A DNA stretch of 64,000 nucleotides from DYEP01 sp040755615 (GTDB lineage Bacteria; Bacillota; Sulfobacillia; DUSP01; DYEP01): contig JBFMAL010000008.1 in assembly GCA_040755615.1 (NCBI GenBank), forward strand, positions 7,993 to 71,992, given 5' to 3'. A program made the translations under genes and the position numbers. Shown here piece by piece: positions 53,232 to 62,324 of the stretch (positions within the stretch are counted from its first letter, which is position 1; every line of letters starts with the position of its first letter). The notes beneath the pieces are model-generated. The model searched no databases, was not told where the DNA came from, and worked only from the letters and a program-made list of their open reading frames with translations.

Positions 53232-54914
53232 ATGCGCTGCACTGCAGCGCCGAGATCGGTGGCTATTCGAATCTTGGACCCTGAGACAGTAAACAAGATC
53301 GCTGCGGGGGAAGTGGTGGAAAGACCCTCCTCCGTTGTGAAAGAGTTAGTCGAAAATTCCATAGACGCCGGAGCGCGCAGGATCGTTATCGACATTGAGG
53401 ACGGCGGGAAAAAGATGATCAAGGTCGCCGATGACGGTTGCGGGATGTCACCTGAAGACGCTCAACTTGCACTGAAACCTCACGCAACCAGTAAGATCTC
53501 TTCCGTCGAAGACCTCTGGAACGTTCAGACTATGGGGTTCCGGGGAGAGGCGCTCCCAAGTATCGCAGCAATATCGAAATTTCGGTTGCTCACTTCAGAT
53601 GGTACGCAGGGGACCGAAATCAGGCTGTCCGCAGGTAAGGACCTGATCGTACAGCCATCGGGAGCGCCCAGGGGCACCACTGTTTGGGTGCAAGATATGT
53701 TCTACAATGTTCCTGCCAGATATAAGTTTCTCAAATCGTCCTCACGTGAGACACAAGCGATTTCCGACGTGGTTGCACGCCTGGCTGCAGCACATCCACA
53801 CATCTATTTCCACCTGCGTTCAGGAGGAAGGACAATTCTTGAAGCGGGTGGGACAGGCGATCTCCGGCACGTCATGGCGCAGGTGTTCGGCAACGAGTTC
53901 GCCGCTGATGCGATTGACCTGTACTTCTCGCTGGAAACTGTAACCGTCAGCGGTCTTCTGGCAGCTCCTCCGCACGGCCGTCCGTCAAGATCGGGGCAGT
54001 TTTTCTCTGTAAACCGGCGACCTGTACGTTCATTGCTGCTTACATGGGTGACGGATGATGCCACACGTGGTCGGTACATGCCCGGCAAACACCCGGTACT
54101 GATAGTGAACGTCTCATGCTCTGAAGGCATTGACGTGAACGTTCATCCTACCAAGGCTGAAGTGCGGTTTGCCAGGGAAGATATAGTGAGAAGAGCGCTG
54201 TTTCACGCTTACGAAGCTGCGTTCCTGCCAAGGGCGGACTACCCCGTCCCTGCACAAGCCAAAGAAACAGATCTGGATGAGTGGCCGCAGGCAGATGATA
54301 CCATCGCGCAGCTGGTAATGGAACACCCTGCCACCGGCCAGAGAGCATTCCCGGAGCTCAGGTTCCTGGCGCAAACGCATGGAAGTTACCTCTTGGCGGA
54401 AGCTTGTGACGGGATATACATCATTGATCAGCACGCTGCCCACGAACGGGTGTTTTACGAGGAAGTGGAATCAACCACATACCCAAGCCAGTTGCTGGCT
54501 GTTCCCGTTACGGTCTCGCTTGACGCAAACTCCGCAGCGGCATTCGACGAGCATAGACATACCCTTGAGGAACTGGGCTTCGATGCCGAGCCCTTTGGTC
54601 CACGATCGGTGATAGTACGCGCTGTACCAGGGGAGCTTGCTGTATCGTTCACCGAAAGGGTATTCACCGACCTACTCGAACATCTCGTCCATGCCGACTC
54701 AGGTTCTGGGCTTTCCGCCCTGAACGAGGCGAGGAAAGCCCTGGCAGCGTGCCACGCATCGGTACGAGCCTCTCGGGGGCTTTCAGACATGGAATGCGTG
54801 GCGCTCATCGAAAGACTGCGAGGTTGTCGTGAGCCGTTTTTTTGCCCCCACGGCAGGCCCACTTTTCTTAAGATAAGTCTTCACAGACTACGTAAGGATT
54901 TCCTCCGGACGTAA
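53232..54914 (+). CDS. mutL: DNA mismatch repair protein MutL (endonuclease type)
   Basis: A 560-residue GHKL ATPase: KIAAGEVVERPSSVVKELVE with ENSIDAGA, DDGCGMS, TMGFRGEALPSIAA and GTTVWVQDMFYNVPAR. The C-terminal domain carries the metal-endonuclease motif DQHAAHERVFYE, the ACHASVRA segment and CPHGRPT, so it nicks DNA itself, as expected where MutH is absent. Shorter than many MutLs because of a short linker. ATG 53232 sits close to AAGGAGG; GTG 53259 is an alternative start. Confidence 0.95.
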   Translation: MRCTAAPRSVAIRILDPETVNKIAAGEVVERPSSVVKELVENSIDAGARRIVIDIEDGGKKMIKVADDGCGMSPEDAQLALKPHATSKISSVEDLWNVQTMGFRGEALPSIAAISKFRLLTSDGTQGTEIRLSAGKDLIVQPSGAPRGTTVWVQDMFYNVPARYKFLKSSSRETQAISDVVARLAAAHPHIYFHLRSGGRTILEAGGTGDLRHVMAQVFGNEFAADAIDLYFSLETVTVSGLLAAPPHGRPSRSGQFFSVNRRPVRSLLLTWVTDDATRGRYMPGKHPVLIVNVSCSEGIDVNVHPTKAEVRFAREDIVRRALFHAYEAAFLPRADYPVPAQAKETDLDEWPQADDTIAQLVMEHPATGQRAFPELRFLAQTHGSYLLAEACDGIYIIDQHAAHERVFYEEVESTTYPSQLLAVPVTVSLDANSAAAFDEHRHTLEELGFDAEPFGPRSVIVRAVPGELAVSFTERVFTDLLEHLVHADSGSGLSALNEARKALAACHASVRASRGLSDMECVALIERLRGCREPFFCPHGRPTFLKISLHRLRKDFLRT

Positions 54915-54930
54915 GGAGGGATAGGTCGCG

Positions 54931-55869
54931 ATGCCCCAGCCCGTTTTAGTTATAGTTGGCCCGACAGCTGTGGGCAAAACAGAAATCTCCGTCGATGTGG
55001 CGCTCGAAGTAGGGGGCGAAATCTTAAGTGCCGATTCCATGCAGGTGTACCAGGGTATGAATATCGGTACGGCCAAACCTACCCCGGCTGAGCGAAAGGG
55101 CGTCCCGCACCACCTGATCGATATTGTTCCTCCTGACGTGAAGTTCAGCGTGGCAGAATACCAGCGTCTTGCGTGGGATACCATCCGCGATGTAGCCTCC
55201 AGGGGATACCTACCTATCCTGACCGGTGGCACAGGGCTGTATGTGGACTCAGTGATACGCGGTTATACGTTTGTAGACCTTGAGACGGACTGGGAACTGA
55301 GACGAGCGTTATTACGACAGATAGAAAGCGAAGGTAGCCAAGCTATGCACCGGAGGCTGGCAGAAGTGGACCCCCTGACCGCACAGCGCGTGCACCCCAA
55401 CGACGTAAGGCGCATTGTTCGCGCACTGGAGGTGTACATGTCCACCGGCAAACCGCTTTCTGATCTGAGCGGCAGGGGGAGCGGTCCATCTCTTGACTGT
55501 CTTGTGATTGGACTGACAAGACCAAGGGACGTACTGTACAAGCGGATCGATGAGAGAGTAGACCGGATGCTAATAAACGGGCTGATCGAAGAGACCATGG
55601 GCCTCCTTAGGTCAGGGTATTCACCTGACCTGTTTTCCATGAACAGCCTGGGCTACCGGGAAAGCGTGATGTACCTGCGGGGGTTGGCCACACTTTCAGA
55701 AACACGCAGAATCCTCGCTCGTAATACCAGACACTATGCCAGACGCCAGTACACCTGGTTTCGCAAGAACAAAGGTATAATTTGGATAAATTTGGGGCAC
55801 TCTACTGGCACGCAGGCGGTAGTGGAAGATATTGTTAGAAGGGTAGAAGGAAAATGGCCCAGAGTGTAG
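54931..55869 (+). CDS. miaA: tRNA dimethylallyltransferase MiaA
   Basis: A 312-residue enzyme that prenylates A37 of tRNAs reading UNN codons. P-loop VIVGPTAVGKTEISVDVA, SADSMQVYQGMNIGTAKP, PHHLIDIV, LTGGTGLYVDSVI and the C-terminal RNTRHYARRQYTWFRK are diagnostic. Its product is the substrate of MiaB in the same block. hfq follows 39 bp after its stop; a TATAAT (55776-55781) in its last codons could serve hfq, although I see no good -35 box. Confidence 0.96.
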   Translation: MPQPVLVIVGPTAVGKTEISVDVALEVGGEILSADSMQVYQGMNIGTAKPTPAERKGVPHHLIDIVPPDVKFSVAEYQRLAWDTIRDVASRGYLPILTGGTGLYVDSVIRGYTFVDLETDWELRRALLRQIESEGSQAMHRRLAEVDPLTAQRVHPNDVRRIVRALEVYMSTGKPLSDLSGRGSGPSLDCLVIGLTRPRDVLYKRIDERVDRMLINGLIEETMGLLRSGYSPDLFSMNSLGYRESVMYLRGLATLSETRRILARNTRHYARRQYTWFRKNKGIIWINLGHSTGTQAVVEDIVRRVEGKWPRV

Positions 55870-55908
55870 AAGTCTTTGGCGAAATAGAAAACCGGAGGGA
55901 GATGCTGG

Positions 55909-56157
55909 GTGACCAAGTCTTCTGTTAATCTTCAAGATCATTTTTTGAACCAGCTCAGGAGAGAAAACGTTCAGGCGGTGATCTACCTTATAAATGGTTT
56001 TCAACTTCGGGGATCAGTGCGGGCTTTTGACAACTTCACCGTAGCCCTGGACAGTGACGGAAAGCAAGTACTCGTCTACAAACACGCCATATCCAGCATC
56101 TATCCTGCACGGCCGGTGAGTTTAGTCGCAGATGCGGCAAAGCGGGAAGAGGAGTAA
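55909..56157 (+). CDS. hfq: RNA chaperone Hfq
   Basis: An 82-residue Sm-like protein that forms hexamers and pairs small RNAs with mRNAs. LQDHFLNQLRRENVQAVIYLINGF sits in the N-terminal helix and Sm1 region, and VLVYKHAISSIYPARPV is the Sm2 motif with the proximal-face YKHAIS signature. Short charged tail. The miaA-hfq order is conserved widely. GTG start with GGAGGGAG upstream. A terminator follows. Confidence 0.95.
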   Translation: MTKSSVNLQDHFLNQLRRENVQAVIYLINGFQLRGSVRAFDNFTVALDSDGKQVLVYKHAISSIYPARPVSLVADAAKREEE

Positions 56158-56163
56158 GAGAAG

Positions 56164-56205
56164 AAGACCGGTACTGAGACCTAGTCCCGGTCTTTCTTGT
56201 TTTCT
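56164..56205. terminator. Bidirectional terminator downstream of hfq
   Basis: AAGACCGG (56164-56171) pairs with CCGGTCTT (56187-56194), extended by an inner 3-bp stem, then TTCTTGTTTTCT on the plus strand and CTTCTTCTCTT on the minus strand. The stop codon of the convergent solute-binding gene (56181-56183) lies inside the loop region. Confidence 0.7.
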
Positions 56206-57521
56206 AGGAGGATTTCTACGATTTCCTGTGCAGCCTTTTCTACACTCATTTTTCGGGCCATAACACGACGGAGGCACGCTTCTATCTTGTCTTTAGCTAT
56301 CAATTGACGATAAGCCTCAAAGCGGGTTACAGGCCTGACCGGAATCGACGCCAGGGATTCAAGGTAACTAAGCTCCTCTTGGGGCAGAACGGCTCCGCTT
56401 TTCCAGTCTACCATGGCCCGGGCTGGCACAACCATGAGCTGCCTGGCTATTATTGGCACGGTATGCTCGGCCAGGCTCCGTGCCACCTCAACGGCCAATC
56501 TTGACCTGTCTGCTCGTTCTCCCGGAGTGACAAACGCGAACACCGCATTTACCGTGGACAGGTAAGGCGACCCTTCGCGCGTGGGCAATGGAAGGATTAC
56601 TGGGTCAACGTCACGGGCCAACGCCTTTCCAAGCCGGGAAAGCCGGTCCCGCCAGTAGCGGAGAAATCCTGCACCTGCTGGACCGTATAGCCCTACTTCC
56701 CCTTCCCAGAATGCATAAAGCAGTTCGCTTTGTTGTGTTGCCCCGGTATTGCTGACGACGCTGAGCGGCATGTAAAGCTGTTTGTCGGAACATTCAAGAA
56801 GAGTCGTTCCTTCTGCCAGGCAGAGCGCAACAAGGAGCGATACGGGGTCTGAAATGCCAACCGCTATCCGCTTTTCCTTCATCGCCGTACAGGCCTCCGC
56901 GAACTCCTCAGGAGACCAGCCTTGGTCCCGCACTCGTTGCACATCGATACCCGCACGCTCAAGCAACACCCGGTTTCCTACGAAAAAGGCTGGCTCTATC
57001 CATCTCGGAAAGCCCCACGTTTGTCCATCTTGTTGAAGGGCGGTCATCCCTCTTAACGATGAGTTCTCCTTGTATTGCTCTGGCAGGAACAGGTCTACCG
57101 GGAGCAGGCGTTCATCTCCAAGGCACATCCAGGCAGGGCCTGAAATGATGTCTCTCGGTGTGCCAAGGTCCAGCTCTTTCCACACCGAAACCCAGGGATC
57201 GGCTATGGGAAGGGGCACAAATTGAAGGTCGAACACTGGCTGTTGTTGCTGTTCTGCGAGCACCACGTATGTCAGCATCCTGTCGTAACCATAAGCGCCG
57301 CCGAATAAGAGTGGCCAGTAGGTGTCTTGATACTCCAGGGTATAGAGCGTATCGCCAAGCGGCACCCATGGGTGTACCTCGACGTGCCTGTGTTCGTAGT
57401 ATTTACGGAAGTAAAAGGACCGGAGCTGTTCAACCACAGTGCTGCAGGCACCGGACCAGACGCAAGCAATGATGAGTAGTGCTATGGGTGCAGAAGCAAG
57501 CCATCTTACCCATGTCTTCAT
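56181..57521 (-). CDS. Extracellular solute-binding lipoprotein (ABC sugar-type, family 1)
   Basis: About 446 residues with an N-terminal hydrophobic signal (8-20) and a lipobox-like Leu-Ile-Ile-Ala-Cys, so probably anchored by Cys20. The body resembles family 1 substrate-binding proteins: WGFPRWIEPAFFVGNRVLLERAG followed by WSPEEFAEACTAMKEKRIA is the usual hinge region. No ABC permease or ATPase gene is nearby. It may work with a transporter elsewhere or have a sensing role. ATG 57521 follows AGGAGGAC. It shares a unit with the L,D-transpeptidase (22-bp gap). Confidence 0.72.
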   Translation of the reverse strand: MKTWVRWLASAPIALLIIACVWSGACSTVVEQLRSFYFRKYYEHRHVEVHPWVPLGDTLYTLEYQDTYWPLLFGGAYGYDRMLTYVVLAEQQQQPVFDLQFVPLPIADPWVSVWKELDLGTPRDIISGPAWMCLGDERLLPVDLFLPEQYKENSSLRGMTALQQDGQTWGFPRWIEPAFFVGNRVLLERAGIDVQRVRDQGWSPEEFAEACTAMKEKRIAVGISDPVSLLVALCLAEGTTLLECSDKQLYMPLSVVSNTGATQQSELLYAFWEGEVGLYGPAGAGFLRYWRDRLSRLGKALARDVDPVILPLPTREGSPYLSTVNAVFAFVTPGERADRSRLAVEVARSLAEHTVPIIARQLMVVPARAMVDWKSGAVLPQEELSYLESLASIPVRPVTRFEAYRQLIAKDKIEACLRRVMARKMSVEKAAQEIVEILLENKKDRD

Positions 57522-57543
57522 GCGTAAGTCCTCCTCTGCCTCA

Positions 57544-58497
57544 TCATTTGATGCCAAGGAGCAGCAGCTCGTCAAGGTCTACGACACCAGTGGGCCGGAT
57601 GCCATAGTACGCTTGCATTTCCCGGATAGCCTGCTCCAACTGGGCGCCAAAGCGGCCGTCTAGTGGACCCCCGTCGAAACCAACCTGTCTAATCTTATAT
57701 TGCACGTACTGCACGTCTACGCCTACATGTCCCCTCCGGAGGATCCGTGATACGGTAGCTCTGATTTCCCGCCCTATGATCGTAATGCGAGTGCCAACAG
57801 GTACCCACTCGAACAACTCTATAACGTGATGATTAAACATTCGTATGCAGCCTGCGCTTGCATGTGAACCGATTGATGACGGGCGGTTTGTACCGTGGAC
57901 GCCATAGGTACCCCAGGGAATATTCAGGCCCATCCACCTGGCTCCGAAAGGGCCCCCGGGGTTATAGCGCTTGTTCACAATGGTAAACTCGCCCACAGGG
58001 GTAGGCGTCGAGAATTTCCCAATGGCTACGGGGTACGTCTTGAACACCTTATCGCCATCATAGACGGTCAGCCGGAGACGTCTCACGTCCACTTCCAGAC
58101 GTACTGGGCCTTTGGGGCGGCCGGGGGGAGGCACATCCTGTTGGCCCTGTGCTTCTTCTGCCCACAATAAATCCCACGTACCCTGGTCTACTATGCCGGT
58201 CTCAGGCAGCCCCCTCACTGATTGAAAACGTCGGACGCTCAGTTCAGTCTGAATGCCGAAAACGCCATCGATAGGCCCGTCGAAAAGTCCAAGTTCGTTC
58301 AGTCGAACCTGAACTTCGCGTACATCCTCACCTACCATAAACGGTATCGTATAGCATAGTTCCCTTTGTTCTTCACAGGTCGGGAGCCCCCAGAGATCAA
58401 CTGATAGCGTGGAAGGAACACTCTCCGCAAAGGCAGTACATACCAGCTGCAAACACATGACCAAAACGAGAAAGAAGTAAACACGGACCGAACGCAT
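57544..58497 (-). CDS. L,D-transpeptidase with two peptidoglycan-binding domains
   Basis: 317 residues with a signal peptide (1-25), a PG_binding_1 domain (about 55-110; VQVRLNELGLFDG, DGVFGIQTELSVRRFQ), a YkuD catalytic domain (about 130-235) with HGTNRPSSIGSHASAGCIRM holding catalytic His and Cys, and a second, degenerate PG-binding repeat at the C-terminus (YVQYKIRQVGFDGGPLDGRF). It makes 3-3 cross-links or modifies spore/cell-wall peptidoglycan outside the membrane. ATG 58497 lies behind a GGGGGGA stretch. Confidence 0.88.
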   Translation of the reverse strand: MRSVRVYFFLVLVMCLQLVCTAFAESVPSTLSVDLWGLPTCEEQRELCYTIPFMVGEDVREVQVRLNELGLFDGPIDGVFGIQTELSVRRFQSVRGLPETGIVDQGTWDLLWAEEAQGQQDVPPPGRPKGPVRLEVDVRRLRLTVYDGDKVFKTYPVAIGKFSTPTPVGEFTIVNKRYNPGGPFGARWMGLNIPWGTYGVHGTNRPSSIGSHASAGCIRMFNHHVIELFEWVPVGTRITIIGREIRATVSRILRRGHVGVDVQYVQYKIRQVGFDGGPLDGRFGAQLEQAIREMQAYYGIRPTGVVDLDELLLLGIK

Positions 58498-58798
58498 GGC
58501 GCCATCCCCCCGAAGTGGTTCGCTCTGTAAGATATTACTGCCCAAACAGCGTCGTCATGCCAACCTGTGAACCTCGCCGGTTATAGGAGGCGGCTCTCCA
58601 TGATAGGCGCTGCGTATCAAAGAGAAGTCGAAGTCAAACCGTTTCTGCATGTAATAGATTGCTTACCTCTATAAGGATGATCTTTCATATTTCATGTCGA
58701 ATTGAGGTTTTTGTGGGGTACTCAATCATCCGCGAGCAGAACATTGTCTGCTGTTTTGCGTCCCCTGGGATTCACAGTAGAAAAGGGAGTGACACTTC

Positions 58799-60628
58799 TT
58801 GGTTAGAGTAGAGTTCTTGCCGTCCGGTAGGACTGCTGTCGTTCCTTCTGGAACCACAATCCTGCAGGCAGCCATTGCAGCAGGTCTGCGCGTTGAAAGC
58901 GCCTGTGGAGGACGAGGCACGTGCGGAAAATGCAAGGTGAAACTTGTGGGAAATAGCCAGGTTCCTCCTGCACCCGCTGAAACAAAGCTGCTCAGCCCAG
59001 ACCAGCTGGACTCAGGCTGGGCGCTGGCGTGTCTGCGCGTTGTTACAGAAGACACGGTGGTAGAAATCGATGAACAAAGGGATGTACTAGACAGGAAGGT
59101 AGGAATGGCCGGGCTACTAAACCTTGAGACAATCGCGCCTAGCGTAAAGAAATACCACGTAGTCCTACCGCAGCCCAGCGTGGAAGACCAGACACCGGAC
59201 TGGGAACGCCTGACTGCAGCGCTGCCTGATCCCCGCCTCCGGTTTAACCGGACAGTTGTATCCAATTTGCCCGGAATCCTTCGTTCCGGCAATTTCGTTG
59301 TGACCGCTGTGGTGGATGGGGACGAGCTGGTCGCTGTGGAACCAGGCAACACGCAAGACAGATCTTTCGGCCTTGCAATAGATATCGGTACAACAACGGT
59401 CGTGGCCTACCTCACAGATCTTGTCACAGGCAAGGTTGTAGCCAGGGGAGCTGTGACCAATCCGCAAAATGTCTTTGGTGCTGACGTGATCGCCAGGATT
59501 ACTTACGCCTCAGGGGGACCCACAAAGTTACAGCAGTTACAGGAGAAGGTAGTATCCGGCATCAATTCTGTCATTGCCGGTCTTTGCCGGGAGGCACAGG
59601 TAAGCACGAAAGAGATTTATCAGGCAGTAGTAGTAGGCAATACTACGATGAGCCACCTCTTTCTCGGGATTGACCCAACCAACCTGGCACCAGCCCCGTT
59701 TGTACCCGCTTTTGGGCAAATGGTGGAAGTTCAAGCTCAGGAGCTGGGGCTTGAAATGGTACGTTCGGGTAGAGTCGTGGTGCTCCCCAACGTGGCAGGT
59801 TATGTGGGTTCAGACACTGTGGGCGTGATGCTTGCAGCTGCAGCAGACCGCCTTCCCGGGGTTAGCTTGATGGTGGATATAGGGACGAACGGCGAGATCG
59901 TACTGGCAGGGAAGGGAAGGATCCTTACCTGCTCCACTGCGGCCGGGCCAGCCTTTGAGGGTGCGGAGATCAGGTGTGGCATGCGAGCAGCGGAGGGAGC
60001 AATTGAAGGTGTTCGTATCCATGACGATGTAGAGTTGGAGGTCATTGGGGGCAAAAGACCAGTTGGTATCTGCGGGTCCGGACTGATCGACGCAATCGCG
60101 GAGATGTTAAGGACGGGTATCGTCGTCCCCACAGGGCGCTTGGCGGGCCCGGATGCTGGTGATGACCTGCCCCCTCTCGTGAGGAGACGCCTCCGCAAGA
60201 CTGAGCAGGGAAGTGAGTTCGTCCTGGCCTGGGCAGAAGATTCGGCCACAGGCGAGGATATTGTACTGACCCAGAAAGACATCAGGGAGTTGCAATTAGC
60301 CAAAGGCGCGATCAAGGCGGGAACTCACGTACTGCTCCAGGATTTGGGCGTAGAAGTAAAAGATATTGACCGGGTGCTCTTGGCCGGAGCTTTCGGAAAC
60401 TACATAAAGAAAGAGAGCGCAGTAGCTATCGGACTACTACCAGAAGTACCTCTTGATACCATCGTGTCCATTGGCAATGCTGCCGGTGACGGCGCAAGGC
60501 TCGCGCTGCTCTCCGCCGCTGAACGGGCACGGGCGGCAATGCTTGCGCGCAAGGCCGAGCATGTAGAGCTTTCAGGTCGAGAGGAATTTCAAAACGAATT
60601 TGTTAATGCGTTGTCCTTTACAAAGTGA
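58799..60628 (+). CDS. Corrinoid activation/reactivation protein (RamA/RACo-like, DUF4445)
   Basis: A 609-residue ATP-dependent reductive activator that returns Co(II) corrinoid proteins to Co(I). The N-terminal [2Fe-2S] domain has Cys36, 42, 45 and 78 (CGGRGTCGKC). After a linker the ASKHA-type domain begins with AIDIGTTTVVAYL (about 190) and carries VVVGNTTMSHL, VDIGTNGEIVL, TAAGPAFEGAEI, GICGSGLIDAIAEML and LAGAFGNYI. TTG start behind GGGAGTGA. The corrinoid protein encoded at 61480 is its likely client. Confidence 0.9.
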   Translation: MVRVEFLPSGRTAVVPSGTTILQAAIAAGLRVESACGGRGTCGKCKVKLVGNSQVPPAPAETKLLSPDQLDSGWALACLRVVTEDTVVEIDEQRDVLDRKVGMAGLLNLETIAPSVKKYHVVLPQPSVEDQTPDWERLTAALPDPRLRFNRTVVSNLPGILRSGNFVVTAVVDGDELVAVEPGNTQDRSFGLAIDIGTTTVVAYLTDLVTGKVVARGAVTNPQNVFGADVIARITYASGGPTKLQQLQEKVVSGINSVIAGLCREAQVSTKEIYQAVVVGNTTMSHLFLGIDPTNLAPAPFVPAFGQMVEVQAQELGLEMVRSGRVVVLPNVAGYVGSDTVGVMLAAAADRLPGVSLMVDIGTNGEIVLAGKGRILTCSTAAGPAFEGAEIRCGMRAAEGAIEGVRIHDDVELEVIGGKRPVGICGSGLIDAIAEMLRTGIVVPTGRLAGPDAGDDLPPLVRRRLRKTEQGSEFVLAWAEDSATGEDIVLTQKDIRELQLAKGAIKAGTHVLLQDLGVEVKDIDRVLLAGAFGNYIKKESAVAIGLLPEVPLDTIVSIGNAAGDGARLALLSAAERARAAMLARKAEHVELSGREEFQNEFVNALSFTK

Positions 60629-60643
60629 CTTTTATGGTATGTA

Positions 60644-60672
60644 TTGACGTATATACAACGACATGCTAGTAT
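60644..60672 (+). promoter_or_regulatory. Promoter with HutC-type operator for the GntR gene
   Basis: TTGACG (60644-60649), 17-bp spacer, TAGTAT (60667-60672). Inside the spacer GTATATAC (60649-60656) matches the core of the HutC-subfamily GntR consensus GTMTAKAC. Its position between the boxes fits autorepression by the GntR protein encoded 36 bp downstream. Confidence 0.6.
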
Positions 60673-60707
60673 TTACCTGTATAACCTCTAGAAACAGGTG
60701 TTTAGTA

Positions 60708-61463
60708 ATGCAGGAAGCAGCGTCTATCGACAAGAATTCGGTGGTTCCTATCTACTACCAATTGGCCAAATGGCTTGAGGCGCAGATCCGCAATGGGGAA
60801 CTGAAGCCGGGAGAGGCACTGCCTACAGAGACTGATCTCGCAGCCCGCTTCGAGATCAGCCGTATGACCGTCCGCAGAGCTATTTCGGAATTGGTGGCAG
60901 CTGGTATGGTCTACGCCCAGCAGGGTAAGGGTACATTTGTGGCCAGCCCTAAACTGGACGATATCGTTTTTGAGATGAGTAATTTTAACGAAGATGTAAA
61001 GCAAAGGGGATTGCAGGTCAAAACCACTTTGTTAGAAGCCAGGATAGTCAGGGCAGATGAGGAACTTAAAGAAAAGTTTGGTGTGAACGATGATAATGCC
61101 AGGTTCCTGTATTTCAGAACAGTCACCACTGCTGAAGAAGAGCGGCTTGCGTACGAGAAGAAGTATACGATATATACTAAGAGTAAACCTATCCTTGAAG
61201 CAGAGCTAAAGGATCCTACTCTACCTGGCTTAATTAGTGCTCATAGTGACTCCATGCCTGTCAGCTCCAAAAAAGTCCTGCAGGTGGCCAACTCCTCCAA
61301 AGAAGAGGCATCCGTTCTGGGTATAAGTCGTAACGCTCCTGTGTTTGTCATTGAGCAGACTGTGTATGATCCAGACCTCAGACCCCTTGGGTGGAGCAGG
61401 TCCGTGTACCGCGGCGATCGCTACAAGTTAACCTTCTATGACGGATGGTTTAAAAAAGAATGA
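60708..61463 (+). CDS. GntR-family transcriptional regulator (HutC/UTRA type)
   Basis: About 251 residues: N-terminal winged HTH (12-78; PIYYQLAKWLEAQI, LPTETDLAARFEISRMTVRRAI, GKGTFVA) and a C-terminal UTRA ligand-binding domain (about 90-245), ending with the family-typical SVYRGDRYKL. It likely represses the corrinoid genes until a small-molecule ligand binds. ATG 60708 follows AGGTG; an upstream in-frame ATG (60663) lies inside the promoter and is rejected. Confidence 0.9.
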   Translation: MQEAASIDKNSVVPIYYQLAKWLEAQIRNGELKPGEALPTETDLAARFEISRMTVRRAISELVAAGMVYAQQGKGTFVASPKLDDIVFEMSNFNEDVKQRGLQVKTTLLEARIVRADEELKEKFGVNDDNARFLYFRTVTTAEEERLAYEKKYTIYTKSKPILEAELKDPTLPGLISAHSDSMPVSSKKVLQVANSSKEEASVLGISRNAPVFVIEQTVYDPDLRPLGWSRSVYRGDRYKLTFYDGWFKKE

Positions 61464-61479
61464 GCTGGGGGGGCCTAAC

Positions 61480-62100
61480 TTGGACGATAAACTCTTAACT
61501 GCGATGGCGGACCTTGATGAAGATAGAGTGCTCTCCCTGGTGGAAGCGATGATCAGGGCTGGGCGCACTCCGCTTGAGATCCTCGAACTTTGCAAAAAGG
61601 GTGTTGAGATAGTTGGAGTGAAATACAGCGAAGGCACGTATTACCTGTCCGACCTGATCATGTCCGAGGAGATCCTCCGTGGCGTGATGCGTATCGTGGA
61701 GCCGCATATCGTCTCGAGCATCCCTCAGCACGGATCCCCTATTGTTATGGGCACTATAGAGGGAGACATTCATGACCTGGGTAAAAATATAGTGGTGTAC
61801 CTGTTACGCTCTTATGGTTTCCAAGTATACGACCTCGGCGTGGATGTCTCGCCACAGAAGTTTGTCAAGGCCATCAGCGATACGGGCGCGTCCATTGTTG
61901 GCATCAGTGTACTGCTGTCCTTTTGCGTCGGCTCGGTGAAGAAAGTTGTGGACCTGCTGCAGGAAGCCGGGCTGAGGGACAAGGTGAAAGTCGTTATCGG
62001 AGGATATCCCGTCAACCAGTTGGTAAAGGAGTATACCGGAGCAGATTATTACGCCAGCGACGTGACTCAGGTGCTAGATATCTTCGATTGTACGGGCTAA
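61480..62100 (+). CDS. Methyltransferase cognate corrinoid protein (B12-binding)
   Basis: About 206 residues: an N-terminal four-helix B12-binding cap (1-80; DEDRVLSLVEAMIRAGRTPLE) and a cobalamin-binding Rossmann domain with GDIHDLGK (95-102; His98 coordinates cobalt), SILLSF-like ISVLLSFC and IGGYPVN. It carries a methyl group between a substrate-specific methyltransferase and an acceptor enzyme. No methyltransferase gene is found in the window. TTG 61480 gives the normal family N-terminus; an ATG at 61438 overlaps the regulator gene. Confidence 0.9.
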   Translation: MDDKLLTAMADLDEDRVLSLVEAMIRAGRTPLEILELCKKGVEIVGVKYSEGTYYLSDLIMSEEILRGVMRIVEPHIVSSIPQHGSPIVMGTIEGDIHDLGKNIVVYLLRSYGFQVYDLGVDVSPQKFVKAISDTGASIVGISVLLSFCVGSVKKVVDLLQEAGLRDKVKVVIGGYPVNQLVKEYTGADYYASDVTQVLDIFDCTG

Positions 62101-62324
62101 CCTATGGAGCCCGAAAGTTAACAGTTGTGAATACTTAGATTCTACGCCTCTGTTGCGTGCTACTTTGCGAGCAGTTTCAGCCGAGTTTTCCACCGAATGG
62201 CCATCTCCGTTAGTTTGGTAAATGTTAATCGTTTTTCAGATCATCTCAATCACCGGGGGACTCGGCTGTGTGAAGAATTTGCTCAAACCGGGTGATTGTC
62301 CTAGTCCCATTCTCAGGGCTGGAA
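62101..62324. other. Non-coding junction between corrinoid gene and intron remnant
   Basis: 224 bp with no coding frame. A long-range inverted repeat is present (CAATCACC at about 62242 with GGTGATTG near 62291-62298). It may be intron- or IS-derived sequence, but I cannot assign it. Confidence 0.35.

Noticed and set aside
60663..60707. Upstream ATG start for the GntR regulator
   Set aside because: The ATG lies inside the promoter spacer and has no ribosome site; ATG 60708 has one and fits the family N-terminus.
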